Part shown: one piece after another, positions 57,354 through 64,000 of the stretch | Layout: every line of letters starts with the position of its first letter | Position numbering within the stretch: the stretch's first letter is position 1 | DNA from: Sulfuricurvum sp. | Lineage (GTDB): Bacteria > Campylobacterota > Campylobacteria > Campylobacterales > Sulfurimonadaceae | Direction of reading: 5' to 3' | Assembly (NCBI GenBank): GCA_028710885.1 | Contig: JAQTTG010000004.1 | Location: 124,001-188,000, forward strand | DNA length: 64,000 bases | The notes under the pieces: model-generated | What the model was told of the DNA's origin: nothing | What the model saw: only the letters and a program-made list of their open reading frames with translations | Database searches by the model: none | Position numbers and translations under genes: made by a program

Positions 57354-59972
57354 ATGTCCGCTACCCACTACGACCCAAAAAATATTGAAGATAACTATTA
57401 TCCTATCTGGGAAAAACGGGGTTATTTCGAAATCGACGGAAACAAATCGATTGCAAAACCTAATAAGCATTTTGCCATTATGATGCCACCGCCAAATGTT
57501 ACTGGAAGACTTCATATCGGACACTCACTTACTTTTACCCTCCAAGATATCATTGTCCGCTACAAACGGATGGATGGATATATGACACTCTGGCAGCCGG
57601 GAACCGACCATGCGGGAATCGCGACCCAAAACGTCGTAGAAAAACAGCTCCTGGCTGAGGGAAAAACTAAAGAGGAACTCGGACGCGAAGCGTTTTTAGA
57701 ACGTGTATGGGAATGGAAAGAAGAGAGCGGAGGAATCATGGTCTCTCAACTGCGTAAACTTGGTGTCTCTCCAGCATGGAACCGTGAACGTTTTACGATG
57801 GATGAAGGATTAAAATCATCCGTCAAAGAGGCATTTGTCCATCTCTATAATGAAAATCTCATCGTTCGTGGAAATTATATGGTCAATTGGTGCACCCATG
57901 ACGGGGCACTCAGTGATATCGAAGTCGAACACGAAGAGCATCAAGGAAACTTCTACCATATACGCTATCCATTTAGTGATGGCAGCGGTAATATTATCGT
58001 TGCTACAACTCGACCCGAAACTTATTTCGGTGATACCGCTATCATGGTGCATCCAGAAGATGAACGTTATTTTGGCCTTATCGGTAAAAGCGTTACACTC
58101 CCGCTCATCAATCGTGATATAAAAATAATTGCGGATTGGCATGTTGATCGCGATTTTGGTACCGGTGTCGTAAAGGTTACTCCAGCACATGACACGAATG
58201 ACTACGAAGTCGGGAAACGACATGATCTTGAGTTTATTACCGTATTTAACGAAAAAGGAATTTTAAATCATCATGCTGGAGAGTTTGAAGGATTAGAGCG
58301 TCTCGAAGCACGTGCAGTTATTGTAAAACGTCTCGAAGAGGCAGGATTCATCGAAAAAATTGAAGAACACACGCATCAAGTAGGGCATTGTTACCGCTGT
58401 AAAAACATCGTCGAACCCTACATTTCCAAACAATGGTTCGTCCGCAGCGAGGTAGCACGCAGTTCGATTGACAAAACCAATGATGGATTAACACAATTTT
58501 TCCCACCGCATTGGATTAACAGTTACAATTCATGGATGGGTGAGCTACGCGACTGGTGTATCTCTCGCCAACTCTGGTGGGGACACCGTATCCCTGTATT
58601 TTATTGTGATGATTGCGAACATGAATGGGCAAGTTTGGATGAGACTCCAGCATCATGCCCACACTGTTCAAGCAAATCCTTTACCCAAGACCCTGACGTT
58701 CTCGACACCTGGTTCAGTTCGGCTCTCTGGCCATTCTCTACACTCGGATGGGGGAACGGTGATACAGCGCTCGATCAACTCTTTCAAAGTGAAGATATGG
58801 CGCGCTTTTATCCAAACACCCTTCTCATTACCGGATTTGATATCCTCTTTTTCTGGGTTGCACGAATGATGATGATGGGGGAAAGTTTCACAGGAGAACT
58901 ACCGTTTAAGCATATCTATCTCCATGCATTAGTACGGGATGAACACGGTCAAAAAATGTCAAAATCCAAAGGAAATGTCATCGATCCACTCGATATGGTC
59001 GAAAAATACAGTGCTGATGCGCTTCGCTTTACCCTTGCCGTTCTTGCGGTTCAGGGGCGCGATATTCGTTTAAGTAACGACCGCCTTGAGCAAAGCCGTA
59101 ACTTCACCAACAAACTTTTCAACGCCTCAAAATTTTTGCAAATGAACGTAGCGACGTTTGCCGATTTGAGTGATCAGGAGATCACCACTCCGCTGGGACG
59201 CTATATGTTGAGCCGTTTCCATCGTGCAACTGCTGAAACGAGAGCATTCTTGGATGAATACCGCTTTAACGACGCAGCAACGGTACTTTATCGCTTCTTG
59301 TGGAATGAATTTTGCGACTGGGGTATCGAGCTTGGCAAAGCGTCCAAAGAGAGTGTCAACGAGTTGGGAAGTATCTTCAAAGAGTCAATGAAACTTCTCC
59401 ACCCATTTATGCCGTTCATCACCGAATACCTCTACCATGAGCTCTCAGGAACCACTCTCGAAGAGGGAAATTCCATCATGATTATGGCGTACCCTGACAA
59501 TACAGAGATCGATGAGTCTATCGAAGCAGAATTCGCGATCATTATGGATGCTATCATCACAATCCGTCGTGCTAAAACCCTCGTCGACCTCGGAAATCAG
59601 AAAATCGATCTTGCGTATCTCAAATGCAGTGGCGATCAATCTATGATGGCACCTTTTATTACCCGTTTGGGCAAAGTTGAAACCCTCCGCTTTACCGAAA
59701 GTAAAATTGATAATGCCATCAGTGATTTGGGAGAATCGGTCGAAGTCTACATCCCGACCGATGCCATCGATCTCTCTCCAATTATCGACCGCTTGAGTAA
59801 ACAGCGTGAAAAACTCCAAAAAGAGGCTGATAAACTGCGCGGGATGCTCTCTAATGAGCGCTTCGTTGCCAATGCTCCCGAAGCGGTTATTGCTGAAAAT
59901 CGTAACGGACTCGCCGATGCTGAAGATAAAATTTCTAAAATCACTGCTCAACTCAGCGCACTAGGAAACTAA
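57354..59972 (+). CDS. valS: Valyl-tRNA synthetase
   Basis: An 872-residue class I synthetase that charges tRNA-Val and edits threonine. The HIGH motif is in PPPNVTGRLHIGHSL, the editing domain has ATTRPETYFGDTAIMVHP, and KMSKS is in [15 protein letters not shown]. The C-terminal coiled coil, typical of ValRS, is present (PIIDRLSKQREKLQKEADKLRG, about 805-865). The ATG at 57354 gives SATHYDPKNIEDNYYPIWE, the normal N-terminus; upstream in-frame codons overlap the promoter and are unlikely to be coding. Confidence 0.97.
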   Translation: MSATHYDPKNIEDNYYPIWEKRGYFEIDGNKSIAKPNKHFAIMMPPPNVTGRLHIGHSLTFTLQDIIVRYKRMDGYMTLWQPGTDHAGIATQNVVEKQLLAEGKTKEELGREAFLERVWEWKEESGGIMVSQLRKLGVSPAWNRERFTMDEGLKSSVKEAFVHLYNENLIVRGNYMVNWCTHDGALSDIEVEHEEHQGNFYHIRYPFSDGSGNIIVATTRPETYFGDTAIMVHPEDERYFGLIGKSVTLPLINRDIKIIADWHVDRDFGTGVVKVTPAHDTNDYEVGKRHDLEFITVFNEKGILNHHAGEFEGLERLEARAVIVKRLEEAGFIEKIEEHTHQVGHCYRCKNIVEPYISKQWFVRSEVARSSIDKTNDGLTQFFPPHWINSYNSWMGELRDWCISRQLWWGHRIPVFYCDDCEHEWASLDETPASCPHCSSKSFTQDPDVLDTWFSSALWPFSTLGWGNGDTALDQLFQSEDMARFYPNTLLITGFDILFFWVARMMMMGESFTGELPFKHIYLHALVRDEHGQKMSKSKGNVIDPLDMVEKYSADALRFTLAVLAVQGRDIRLSNDRLEQSRNFTNKLFNASKFLQMNVATFADLSDQEITTPLGRYMLSRFHRATAETRAFLDEYRFNDAATVLYRFLWNEFCDWGIELGKASKESVNELGSIFKESMKLLHPFMPFITEYLYHELSGTTLEEGNSIMIMAYPDNTEIDESIEAEFAIIMDAIITIRRAKTLVDLGNQKIDLAYLKCSGDQSMMAPFITRLGKVETLRFTESKIDNAISDLGESVEVYIPTDAIDLSPIIDRLSKQREKLQKEADKLRGMLSNERFVANAPEAVIAENRNGLADAEDKISKITAQLSALGN

Positions 59973-60374
59973 TTGCAATTTCGAGAACTTTCTCCTGCTG
60001 AACTCGTGGAGGGCTATATCCTCCTAACAACCCTTCGAATAGAGCTTACATCAGATCAATTTGATGCTTTCATTACCTCACAGTATCCTAAAGATTACCG
60101 TCCTGTTGGTACTTATGAACGAGGAGTACTATGTATCTATGCAGGTGTGAGCATACGGGAGAACTTAGAACTCGGACGACACCTAATCGTTGATGATTTT
60201 GTTGCAAAAGAGGGATACAACACTCTAAGCCGTGAAATGGTAGATTATTTAGTTGATTATGCCAAAATGCATAAATGTAAAAACATTTTAGTATGGGGAA
60301 AACAGCGTGGAATTTCAATAGAAGATTTACGAGGATTCCGCCCCAAGCGGGACGGATTTATTAAAACCCTTTAA
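59973..60374 (+). CDS. GNAT-like acetyltransferase candidate
   Basis: A 133-residue protein directly behind valS: the TTG at 59973 follows the valS stop without a gap, with AGGA upstream. The order of strands and helices and the stretch LGRHLIVDDFVAKEGYNTLSREMVDYLVDYAKMHKCKNILVWG resemble the acetyl-CoA-binding half of GNAT enzymes, but the usual Q/RxxGxG/A loop is not obvious. Function unknown; fold assignment is tentative. Its end overlaps the convergent yceI stop by four bases. Confidence 0.65.
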   Translation: MQFRELSPAELVEGYILLTTLRIELTSDQFDAFITSQYPKDYRPVGTYERGVLCIYAGVSIRENLELGRHLIVDDFVAKEGYNTLSREMVDYLVDYAKMHKCKNILVWGKQRGISIEDLRGFRPKRDGFIKTL

Positions 60375-60937
60375 TCTTCAATTCCTTCAACTTCTATGAT
60401 GAGTTTTACATCATCTCCAACTACAACACCACCTGCTTCAATTGCTTTATTCCAATTTAACCCAAAATCTTTGCGATTAACCGAGCCCGTAAGGACAAAT
60501 CCTGAACGCTGATTTCCCCATGGATCAGTTACAACACCGCCCATATCAATATTTAATACAACTTTTTTAGTTACTCCATGAATTGTCAAATTACCTGTCA
60601 TTTTCGTTTTTGTAGCAGTCGTCATTGTATAAGTAATATCCGGAAAATTTACCGCATCAAAGAAGTCTGCACTGCGTAAATGATCATCACGCTTAGTTAT
60701 GCCTGTATCAACTGAAGCTGTTTTAATTTGTCCATTAAGTGATTTAAAAACACCTTTCTCCAAATCATACGTTCCATTAAAATCAGAAAATTTTCCGCTT
60801 ACGGTACTAATCATCATATGTTTGACACTAAATCCAACACTCGTATGTGCAGGATCTACTTTATAAATTGCCGCACTTGCAACACTTGATCCAATTAGCA
60901 GCCCTGCCAATACTGTTATAATAAAATTCTTTTTCAT
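60371..60937 (-). CDS. yceI: YceI-family periplasmic protein
   Basis: A 188-residue exported lipocalin-like protein. Signal peptide 1-22 (MKKNFIITVLAGLLIGSSVASA), then the YceI fold with YKVDPAHTSVGFSVKHMMISTVSGKFSDFNGTYDL, HLRSADFFDAVNFPDITY and GNLTIHGVTKKVVL. Relatives bind polyisoprenoids or quinone-like lipids and are often stress- or base-induced. The ATG at 60937 gives the clean signal peptide; codons upstream of it are unlikely to be translated. Divergent from pyrF. Confidence 0.93.
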   Translation of the reverse strand: MKKNFIITVLAGLLIGSSVASAAIYKVDPAHTSVGFSVKHMMISTVSGKFSDFNGTYDLEKGVFKSLNGQIKTASVDTGITKRDDHLRSADFFDAVNFPDITYTMTTATKTKMTGNLTIHGVTKKVVLNIDMGGVVTDPWGNQRSGFVLTGSVNRKDFGLNWNKAIEAGGVVVGDDVKLIIEVEGIED

Positions 60938-61004
60938 CGTCAAGCCTTTAAAGTTTAATCTGTGAATATTGTAAGCTGTTTTTCTCAATGAATTATTAAC
61001 GTAA

Positions 61005-61019
61005 TGATAATGGTCATAA
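61005..61019. promoter_or_regulatory. Weak Fur-box-like palindrome between yceI and pyrF
   Basis: TGATAATGGTCATAA matches the 7-1-7 Fur consensus TGATAAT-n-ATTATCA at 11 of 14 positions; the left half is perfect and the right half poor. It lies in the divergent yceI-pyrF region, 67 bases before the yceI start. Confidence 0.2.
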
Positions 61020-61061
61020 TTTTTAAGCTATACTTTTGTTATTATATTCTAAAGGCTCATT

Positions 61062-61745
61062 ATGCAATTATGCGTCGCACTCGATCTTCCAAGTATGGAA
61101 GAAAACCTCGCTCTAGTCGAAAAAATAAAAAATTATCCGATTTGGCTAAAAGTTGGTTTGCGCTCTTATATTCGTGACGGAAAACCGTTTATTGATGCGA
61201 TCAAAAATATCAATCCTGAATTCAAAATTTTTCTTGATCTCAAACTTTACGATATTCCCAATACTATGGCAGATGCAGCAGAATCGATCATGGGATTAGG
61301 TGTTGATATGTTCAATGTCCATGCTTCTGCCGGGCGCAAAGCAATGAAAGAAGTGATGAAACGGTTAGAACCTTATAAAGATAGACCTCTTGTATTAGCT
61401 GTTACAGCCCTCACCTCTTTTGAAGAAACGGAATTCACACATGTTTATGGTGAATCCATTGCAACAAAAGCTGATCGTTTTGCCCAAGATACTTATGAGG
61501 CAGGATTGGACGGCGTCGTATGCAGTGCCTATGAGAGTGCTTCTATCAAATCACTCACTTCAAATAATTTTATTACCCTCACTCCAGGAATTCGCCCTTT
61601 CGGTGAAGATGCAGGGGATCAGGAAAGAGTTGCTACAATTGAAACTGCACATGCAGAAAAAGTAAACTTCATCGTTGTTGGAAGACCTATTTACAAAGCA
61701 GCCAATCCAGCTGAAGTGGTGGAAAAAATCCTCAAAAATATTTAG
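61062..61745 (+). CDS. pyrF: Orotidine 5'-phosphate decarboxylase
   Basis: A 227-residue TIM-barrel enzyme for the last step of UMP synthesis. Signatures: MQLCVALDLPS, WLKVGLRSYIRDG, the catalytic FLDLKLYDIPNTMADAA, NVHASAGRKAM, LTPGIRPFGEDAGDQERVAT and IVVGRPIYKA. Normal length for the bacterial family. It is probably transcribed alone; a large inverted repeat follows it. Confidence 0.97.
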   Translation: MQLCVALDLPSMEENLALVEKIKNYPIWLKVGLRSYIRDGKPFIDAIKNINPEFKIFLDLKLYDIPNTMADAAESIMGLGVDMFNVHASAGRKAMKEVMKRLEPYKDRPLVLAVTALTSFEETEFTHVYGESIATKADRFAQDTYEAGLDGVVCSAYESASIKSLTSNNFITLTPGIRPFGEDAGDQERVATIETAHAEKVNFIVVGRPIYKAANPAEVVEKILKNI

Positions 61746-61750
61746 TTTTT

Positions 61751-61821
61751 TAGTAATACAACGGTAATCACTTTTATCTACACTTTCGTCTATAAAAAGT
61801 GATTACAGTGAGGTATTACTA
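61751..61821 (+). promoter_or_regulatory. 71-base nested inverted repeat reaching the start codon of the next gene
   Basis: The inner arms GTAATCACTTTTAT (61764-61777) and ATAAAAAGTGATTAC (61792-61806) pair fully with one bulged A. The outer arms TAGTAATAC (61751-61759) and GTATTACTA (61813-61821) are perfect complements. The outer 3' arm runs from the Shine-Dalgarno GAGG to the first base of the start codon at 61821. It may terminate pyrF transcripts, control translation of the next gene, or be a small repeat element. Confidence 0.6.
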
Positions 61822-62543
61822 TGAAAAAGCTCTTATTTCTTATTCCAATTGGATTATTGGCTTCAACAGGATTTTTTTGGATTGCATCTGAACATAAACT
61901 CTCTTCTGAAAAAAATGAAAATAATATTCAAAGAGTTCCAAAAAGTTCACAAGAACTTTTTAGTGACAGCGAACACTCTCTCCGTCAAATTATACGCCAT
62001 GGCGATGAGCATGCTATCAGTGAGCTCACAACATCACTAAATGCAATCTCTACCGAATTATCAACGCGTCAACAACAAGGGCTGACTGTAAAAAACATTA
62101 CTCTCTTAATATCGCAATATAAATCTGAGACAGCCTTAATAAGCAACAAATTTCTCCCCTATCTAAAAAAAATGAGTCAATACGATCACTATGAACAAGT
62201 GCACGAAAACAAATTTATAACGGCTATAGACCAGATTGGTCTGTATGAGCTGAAAACTTCCTATCATGAACTAAACAAACTGCGTACAGACTTTATCAAA
62301 GAACCATCAGAAGCTAGAAAAGCCGCGTATGAAATGCAGGCAGGGAAAATAAAGCAGATCATCAGCGAACTGTATCTTGATGCTAAAATCGAAAAACCTT
62401 TATTTGATTATTTGACTATCCACAAACTCTATTTTGAAACCCTTAGCTCTGCATATAATGATACCGGATATGAGTCTATACACCACCTTAGAACTAATAG
62501 CTATGCTATTAAAACGGAGTTACAACTTCTTCCTATTCTCTAA
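61821..62543 (+). CDS. Exported or anchored helical protein of unknown function
   Basis: A 240-residue protein, not recognised. It has an N-terminal hydrophobic signal or anchor (about 3-22, LLFLIPIGLLASTGFFWIAS) and then only predicted helices, rich in Leu, Glu, Lys, Ser and Tyr, with many heptad-like runs (ISELTTSLNAISTELSTRQQQ). Such a periplasmic helical domain could be a sensor-like or coiled-coil protein, but no domain can be named. GAGGTATTACT provides the ribosome binding site, lying in a strong inverted repeat. The next small gene follows after 50 bases. Confidence 0.7.
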   Translation: MKKLLFLIPIGLLASTGFFWIASEHKLSSEKNENNIQRVPKSSQELFSDSEHSLRQIIRHGDEHAISELTTSLNAISTELSTRQQQGLTVKNITLLISQYKSETALISNKFLPYLKKMSQYDHYEQVHENKFITAIDQIGLYELKTSYHELNKLRTDFIKEPSEARKAAYEMQAGKIKQIISELYLDAKIEKPLFDYLTIHKLYFETLSSAYNDTGYESIHHLRTNSYAIKTELQLLPIL

Positions 62544-62593
62544 CTATGGAATATTCCTTGCTTCATGACAAAAAATCACGCTTAGGAGCCTGC

Positions 62594-62740
62594 ATGAAAT
62601 TTATGGATAAAATTGAACTAGTTGTAAAACTAAAAGAAAAAATTGTTGAAGCTAAAGCTTCAAATGAAGCTCTAGCACTACAATTACAAGCTCTATTAGA
62701 TCAAATCATCAATAACCCGCAAAACTCTCCTGCAATTTAA
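62594..62740 (+). CDS. 48-residue helical protein of unknown function
   Basis: ATG at 62594 preceded by TTAGGAG at a good distance. The product is a single amphipathic charged helix (KIELVVKLKEKIVEAKASNEALALQLQALLDQI), likely a coiled coil, with a short polar tail. The frame is open 48 bases further to an ATG at 62546, but that start has no ribosome binding site. Unknown role; probably made with the exported protein just upstream. Confidence 0.6.
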   Translation: MKFMDKIELVVKLKEKIVEAKASNEALALQLQALLDQIINNPQNSPAI

Positions 62741-62743
62741 CAC

Positions 62744-62770
62744 AACAAGCACATATTTAAGGTGCTTGTT
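62744..62770 (+). terminator. Hairpin after the 48-residue gene
   Basis: AACAAGCAC (62744-62752) and GTGCTTGTT (62762-62770) are perfect inverse complements around a nine-base loop, starting three bases after the stop. No T run follows, so it may be a weak terminator or a 3'-end stabiliser. Confidence 0.5.
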
Positions 62771-62783
62771 ATCTACCTATACG

Positions 62784-62789
62784 TATAAT
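62784..62789 (+). promoter_or_regulatory. Candidate -10 of the tRNA-Ser gene
   Basis: A perfect TATAAT lies 17 bases before tRNA-Ser. The -35 position falls in the preceding hairpin and shows no good match. Confidence 0.45.
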
Positions 62790-62806
62790 TACGCCCTCTA
62801 CAAAAT

Positions 62807-62896
62807 GGACGAGTAGGAAAGCGGCTGAATCCACCTCCCTGCTAAGGAGACGTACTGGCAACGGTACCGAGAGTTCGAATCTCTCCTCGTCCGCCA
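62807..62896 (+). tRNA. tRNA-Ser(GCT)
   Basis: Class II tRNA of 90 bases with encoded CCA. The acceptor GGACGAG pairs with CTCGTCC, the anticodon loop CTGCTAA gives GCT, a long variable arm (GTACTGGCAACGGTAC) folds on itself, and the T loop is TTCGAAT. It reads AGC/AGU codons. Confidence 0.96.
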
Positions 62897-63071
62897 CAAA
62901 CGCCTATTTTAGGCACTTTAAAAGCCATTTTAAAAAATCATAAAATCTCTTACTTACCCAAAATTTTCTATAAATAGAAATTGATATAATAAAAATAGTG
63001 TTAAATTTATGTTTGATAAATTGAAAGATAAAAAGAAGTTTGCAGAAGTTAAAGATTGCCTTTTCTAAAAG

Positions 63072-64000
63072 CTAACTATTGTTAGCAAAATAGTGTGCTA
63101 TTCCTTCAACAAGTCCCTCAACCAATGAATGTTGGTATTTTTCATCAGCAATACGCGAAGACTCGGCGGGATGACTTATATAACCAACTTCGACAAGAAC
63201 TGCAGGCATTTGTGCACCAACCAATACCCAAAAAGGTGCTTCTCTTACATTATTATCTTTTACATTTTGAAATTGCTTTCTCAAATTTCCAAGCATCCCT
63301 TTTTGTAAATCAATTGCAAGTTTATTGGATGCAATAATTTTTTCAGTATTCAAAAAATTTAGAAAACTAAGCTTTCCGTATGCTCCCATCTCTCCCATAT
63401 CTTCTGAATTTTCAAGTGCCGCAACTCGCATTGCACGTTCGCTACGGCCAGGTGAAAGATAATACGTTTCAATACCCTGAGCACCTAATGGATCAGATGT
63501 TTTTGGAATTGAATTCGCATGAACCGAAACAAATAAATCAGCCCCTTTATCATTGGCATATTTAGTTCGATCTTTGAGCTCAATAAAAGTATCATTACTA
63601 CGCGTCATATGGACAATATATCCTTGATCTTTTAATCGCTGGGCAAGTTCAGTTCCAATCTCCAAAACAATATCTTTTTCCATGTATCCATTGCCGGTAG
63701 CACCACTATCTTTTCCACCATGGCCGGGGTCAATGACAATGATTTTTTTACTTCTATCTCGTGAAGCAATATTAATAAGAGGTGGGAGTGCTGCAATAAG
63801 TGGTGGTTCTTGAACTTCAGTTTTTATCGGCGGAGTACTCGCCAAGGGTGGAGTGTTTTTCGGTGAATCTAATGCAAGATCAATAAATAACGTTGTACCA
63901 TTAATACTAGGTCTGACAGAAATCGCTTGATTATGCTCAATAACCAAACGCAAAGTTTTCGAATCAAATTGTGCCATTTTAATGCGGTTAATATTTTGAT
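63072..64000 (-). CDS. N-acetylmuramoyl-L-alanine amidase, N-terminal part outside the window
   Basis: The frame is open past 64000, so the 5' end is missing. What is seen starts within an AMIN-type domain (IKMAQFDSKTLRLVIE ... TTLFIDL), then a Pro-rich linker, then an Amidase_3 domain (about the last 220 residues): zinc ligands in IVIDPGHGGKDSG, the Glu of MEKDIVLE and the His of FVSVHANS, with the catalytic Glu in VLVEVGYISH. It cuts the bond between MurNAc and stem peptide during cell separation. An AmiC-type protein; an in-frame ATG at 63977 is internal to the AMIN domain and not the start. Confidence 0.93.
   Translation of the reverse strand, partial: QNINRIKMAQFDSKTLRLVIEHNQAISVRPSINGTTLFIDLALDSPKNTPPLASTPPIKTEVQEPPLIAALPPLINIASRDRSKKIIVIDPGHGGKDSGATGNGYMEKDIVLEIGTELAQRLKDQGYIVHMTRSNDTFIELKDRTKYANDKGADLFVSVHANSIPKTSDPLGAQGIETYYLSPGRSERAMRVAALENSEDMGEMGAYGKLSFLNFLNTEKIIASNKLAIDLQKGMLGNLRKQFQNVKDNNVREAPFWVLVGAQMPAVLVEVGYISHPAESSRIADEKYQHSLVEGLVEGIAHYFANNS

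Noticed and set aside
62546-62593. Longer N-terminus for the 48-residue protein
   Set aside because: The ATG at 62546 lacks a ribosome binding site, whereas 62594 has TTAGGAG at the right distance.
63009-63068. A 19-codon reading frame (MFDKLKDKKKF...) between tRNA-Ser and the amidase gene
   Set aside because: No ribosome binding site and very short in an AT-rich gap. It could be a gene remnant, but nothing supports translation.

Overview
The window reads as ordinary chromosome of a free-living Campylobacterota (epsilonproteobacterial) species, most like Sulfuricurvum or Sulfurimonas. This is inferred from AT-rich coding style, separate atpF and atpF' genes without atpB/atpE, a Tol-Pal block directly behind the ATP synthase genes, a CetB/Aer-like single PAS protein, Csd/Pgp-type cell-shape peptidases, a MutS-like protein with a C-terminal Cys/His motif, and a gene order that matches the Campylobacter jejuni rplU-to-ttcA region as I remember it. 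No insertion sequence, prophage, integrase or CRISPR array was seen.

Layout. 1-2010: ileS (its 3' end lies outside). 2.1-3.2 kb: CinA-like protein. 3.2-3.9 kb: six-tRNA array (Lys, Glu, Val, Asp, Val, Asp) behind a perfect consensus promoter. 3.9-6.4 kb, minus: a VWA/DUF2201 protein, a MoxR ATPase and a small unknown protein. 6.6-8.1 kb, plus: LemA and DUF3137. 8.1-9.3 kb, minus: a transglutaminase-like membrane protein and YigZ. 9.4-10.5 kb, plus: a 51-residue membrane protein and mutY. 10.5-31.1 kb, all minus: a very long co-directional block, rplU-rpmA, then (after a terminator and promoter) obgE-proB-fmt-birA-parA-parB-atpF'FHAGDC-tolQ-tolR-tolA-tolB-pal-cpoB-slyD-regulator-fabD-nitrilase-mtnN-ttcA-like. 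31.1-35.0 kb, minus: ridA, a thioredoxin-like protein, dapE and the MutS-like protein. 35.2 kb: a PAS protein. 35.6-38.4 kb, minus: MFS exporter, unknown protein and MATE exporter, translationally coupled. 38.4-39.6 kb, plus: a sigma-28 promoter followed by flaG, fliS and a FliT-like gene, with no fliD. 39.7-54.7 kb, plus: argG, an FTR-rhodanese fusion, rplI, era, two peptidoglycan carboxypeptidases of the helical-shape pathway, then a nine-gene secretin/ATPase/inner-membrane-platform cluster resembling the Campylobacter cts natural-transformation (T2SS/MSHA-like) machinery. 54.8-57.3 kb, minus: uvrD/rep helicase and fliW. 57.4-60.4 kb: valS and an acetyltransferase-like gene. 60.4-64 kb: yceI, pyrF, two unknown genes, tRNA-Ser and the C-terminal part of an N-acetylmuramoyl-L-alanine amidase.

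How the genes work together. The long minus block joins translation (L21, L27, Obg), chromosome partition (ParAB), energy conversion (F1 and stalk of the ATP synthase), envelope constriction and stability (Tol-Pal) and fatty-acid initiation (FabD). The plus block from 43 to 54.7 kb joins cell-wall trimming with an envelope-spanning pilus-like machine that lacks its own pilins here. Flagellar genes are scattered (flaG-fliS-fliT, fliW).

No new defence or biosynthetic system is evident. The best candidates for undescribed biology are: the MoxR/DUF2201 pair, where the peptidase-like HE motif looks lost and moxR's ribosome binding site lies inside a perfect hairpin; the 71-base inverted repeat that runs into the start codon of an unknown exported protein at 61.8 kb; the PilM-PilN fusion and two unrecognised partners of the cts-like machine; the MutS-like protein with a compact HNH-like tail and an abrupt internal base-composition change; and a tRNA-Glu with C instead of the conserved U33. 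There is no gene-free stretch longer than 300 bases.
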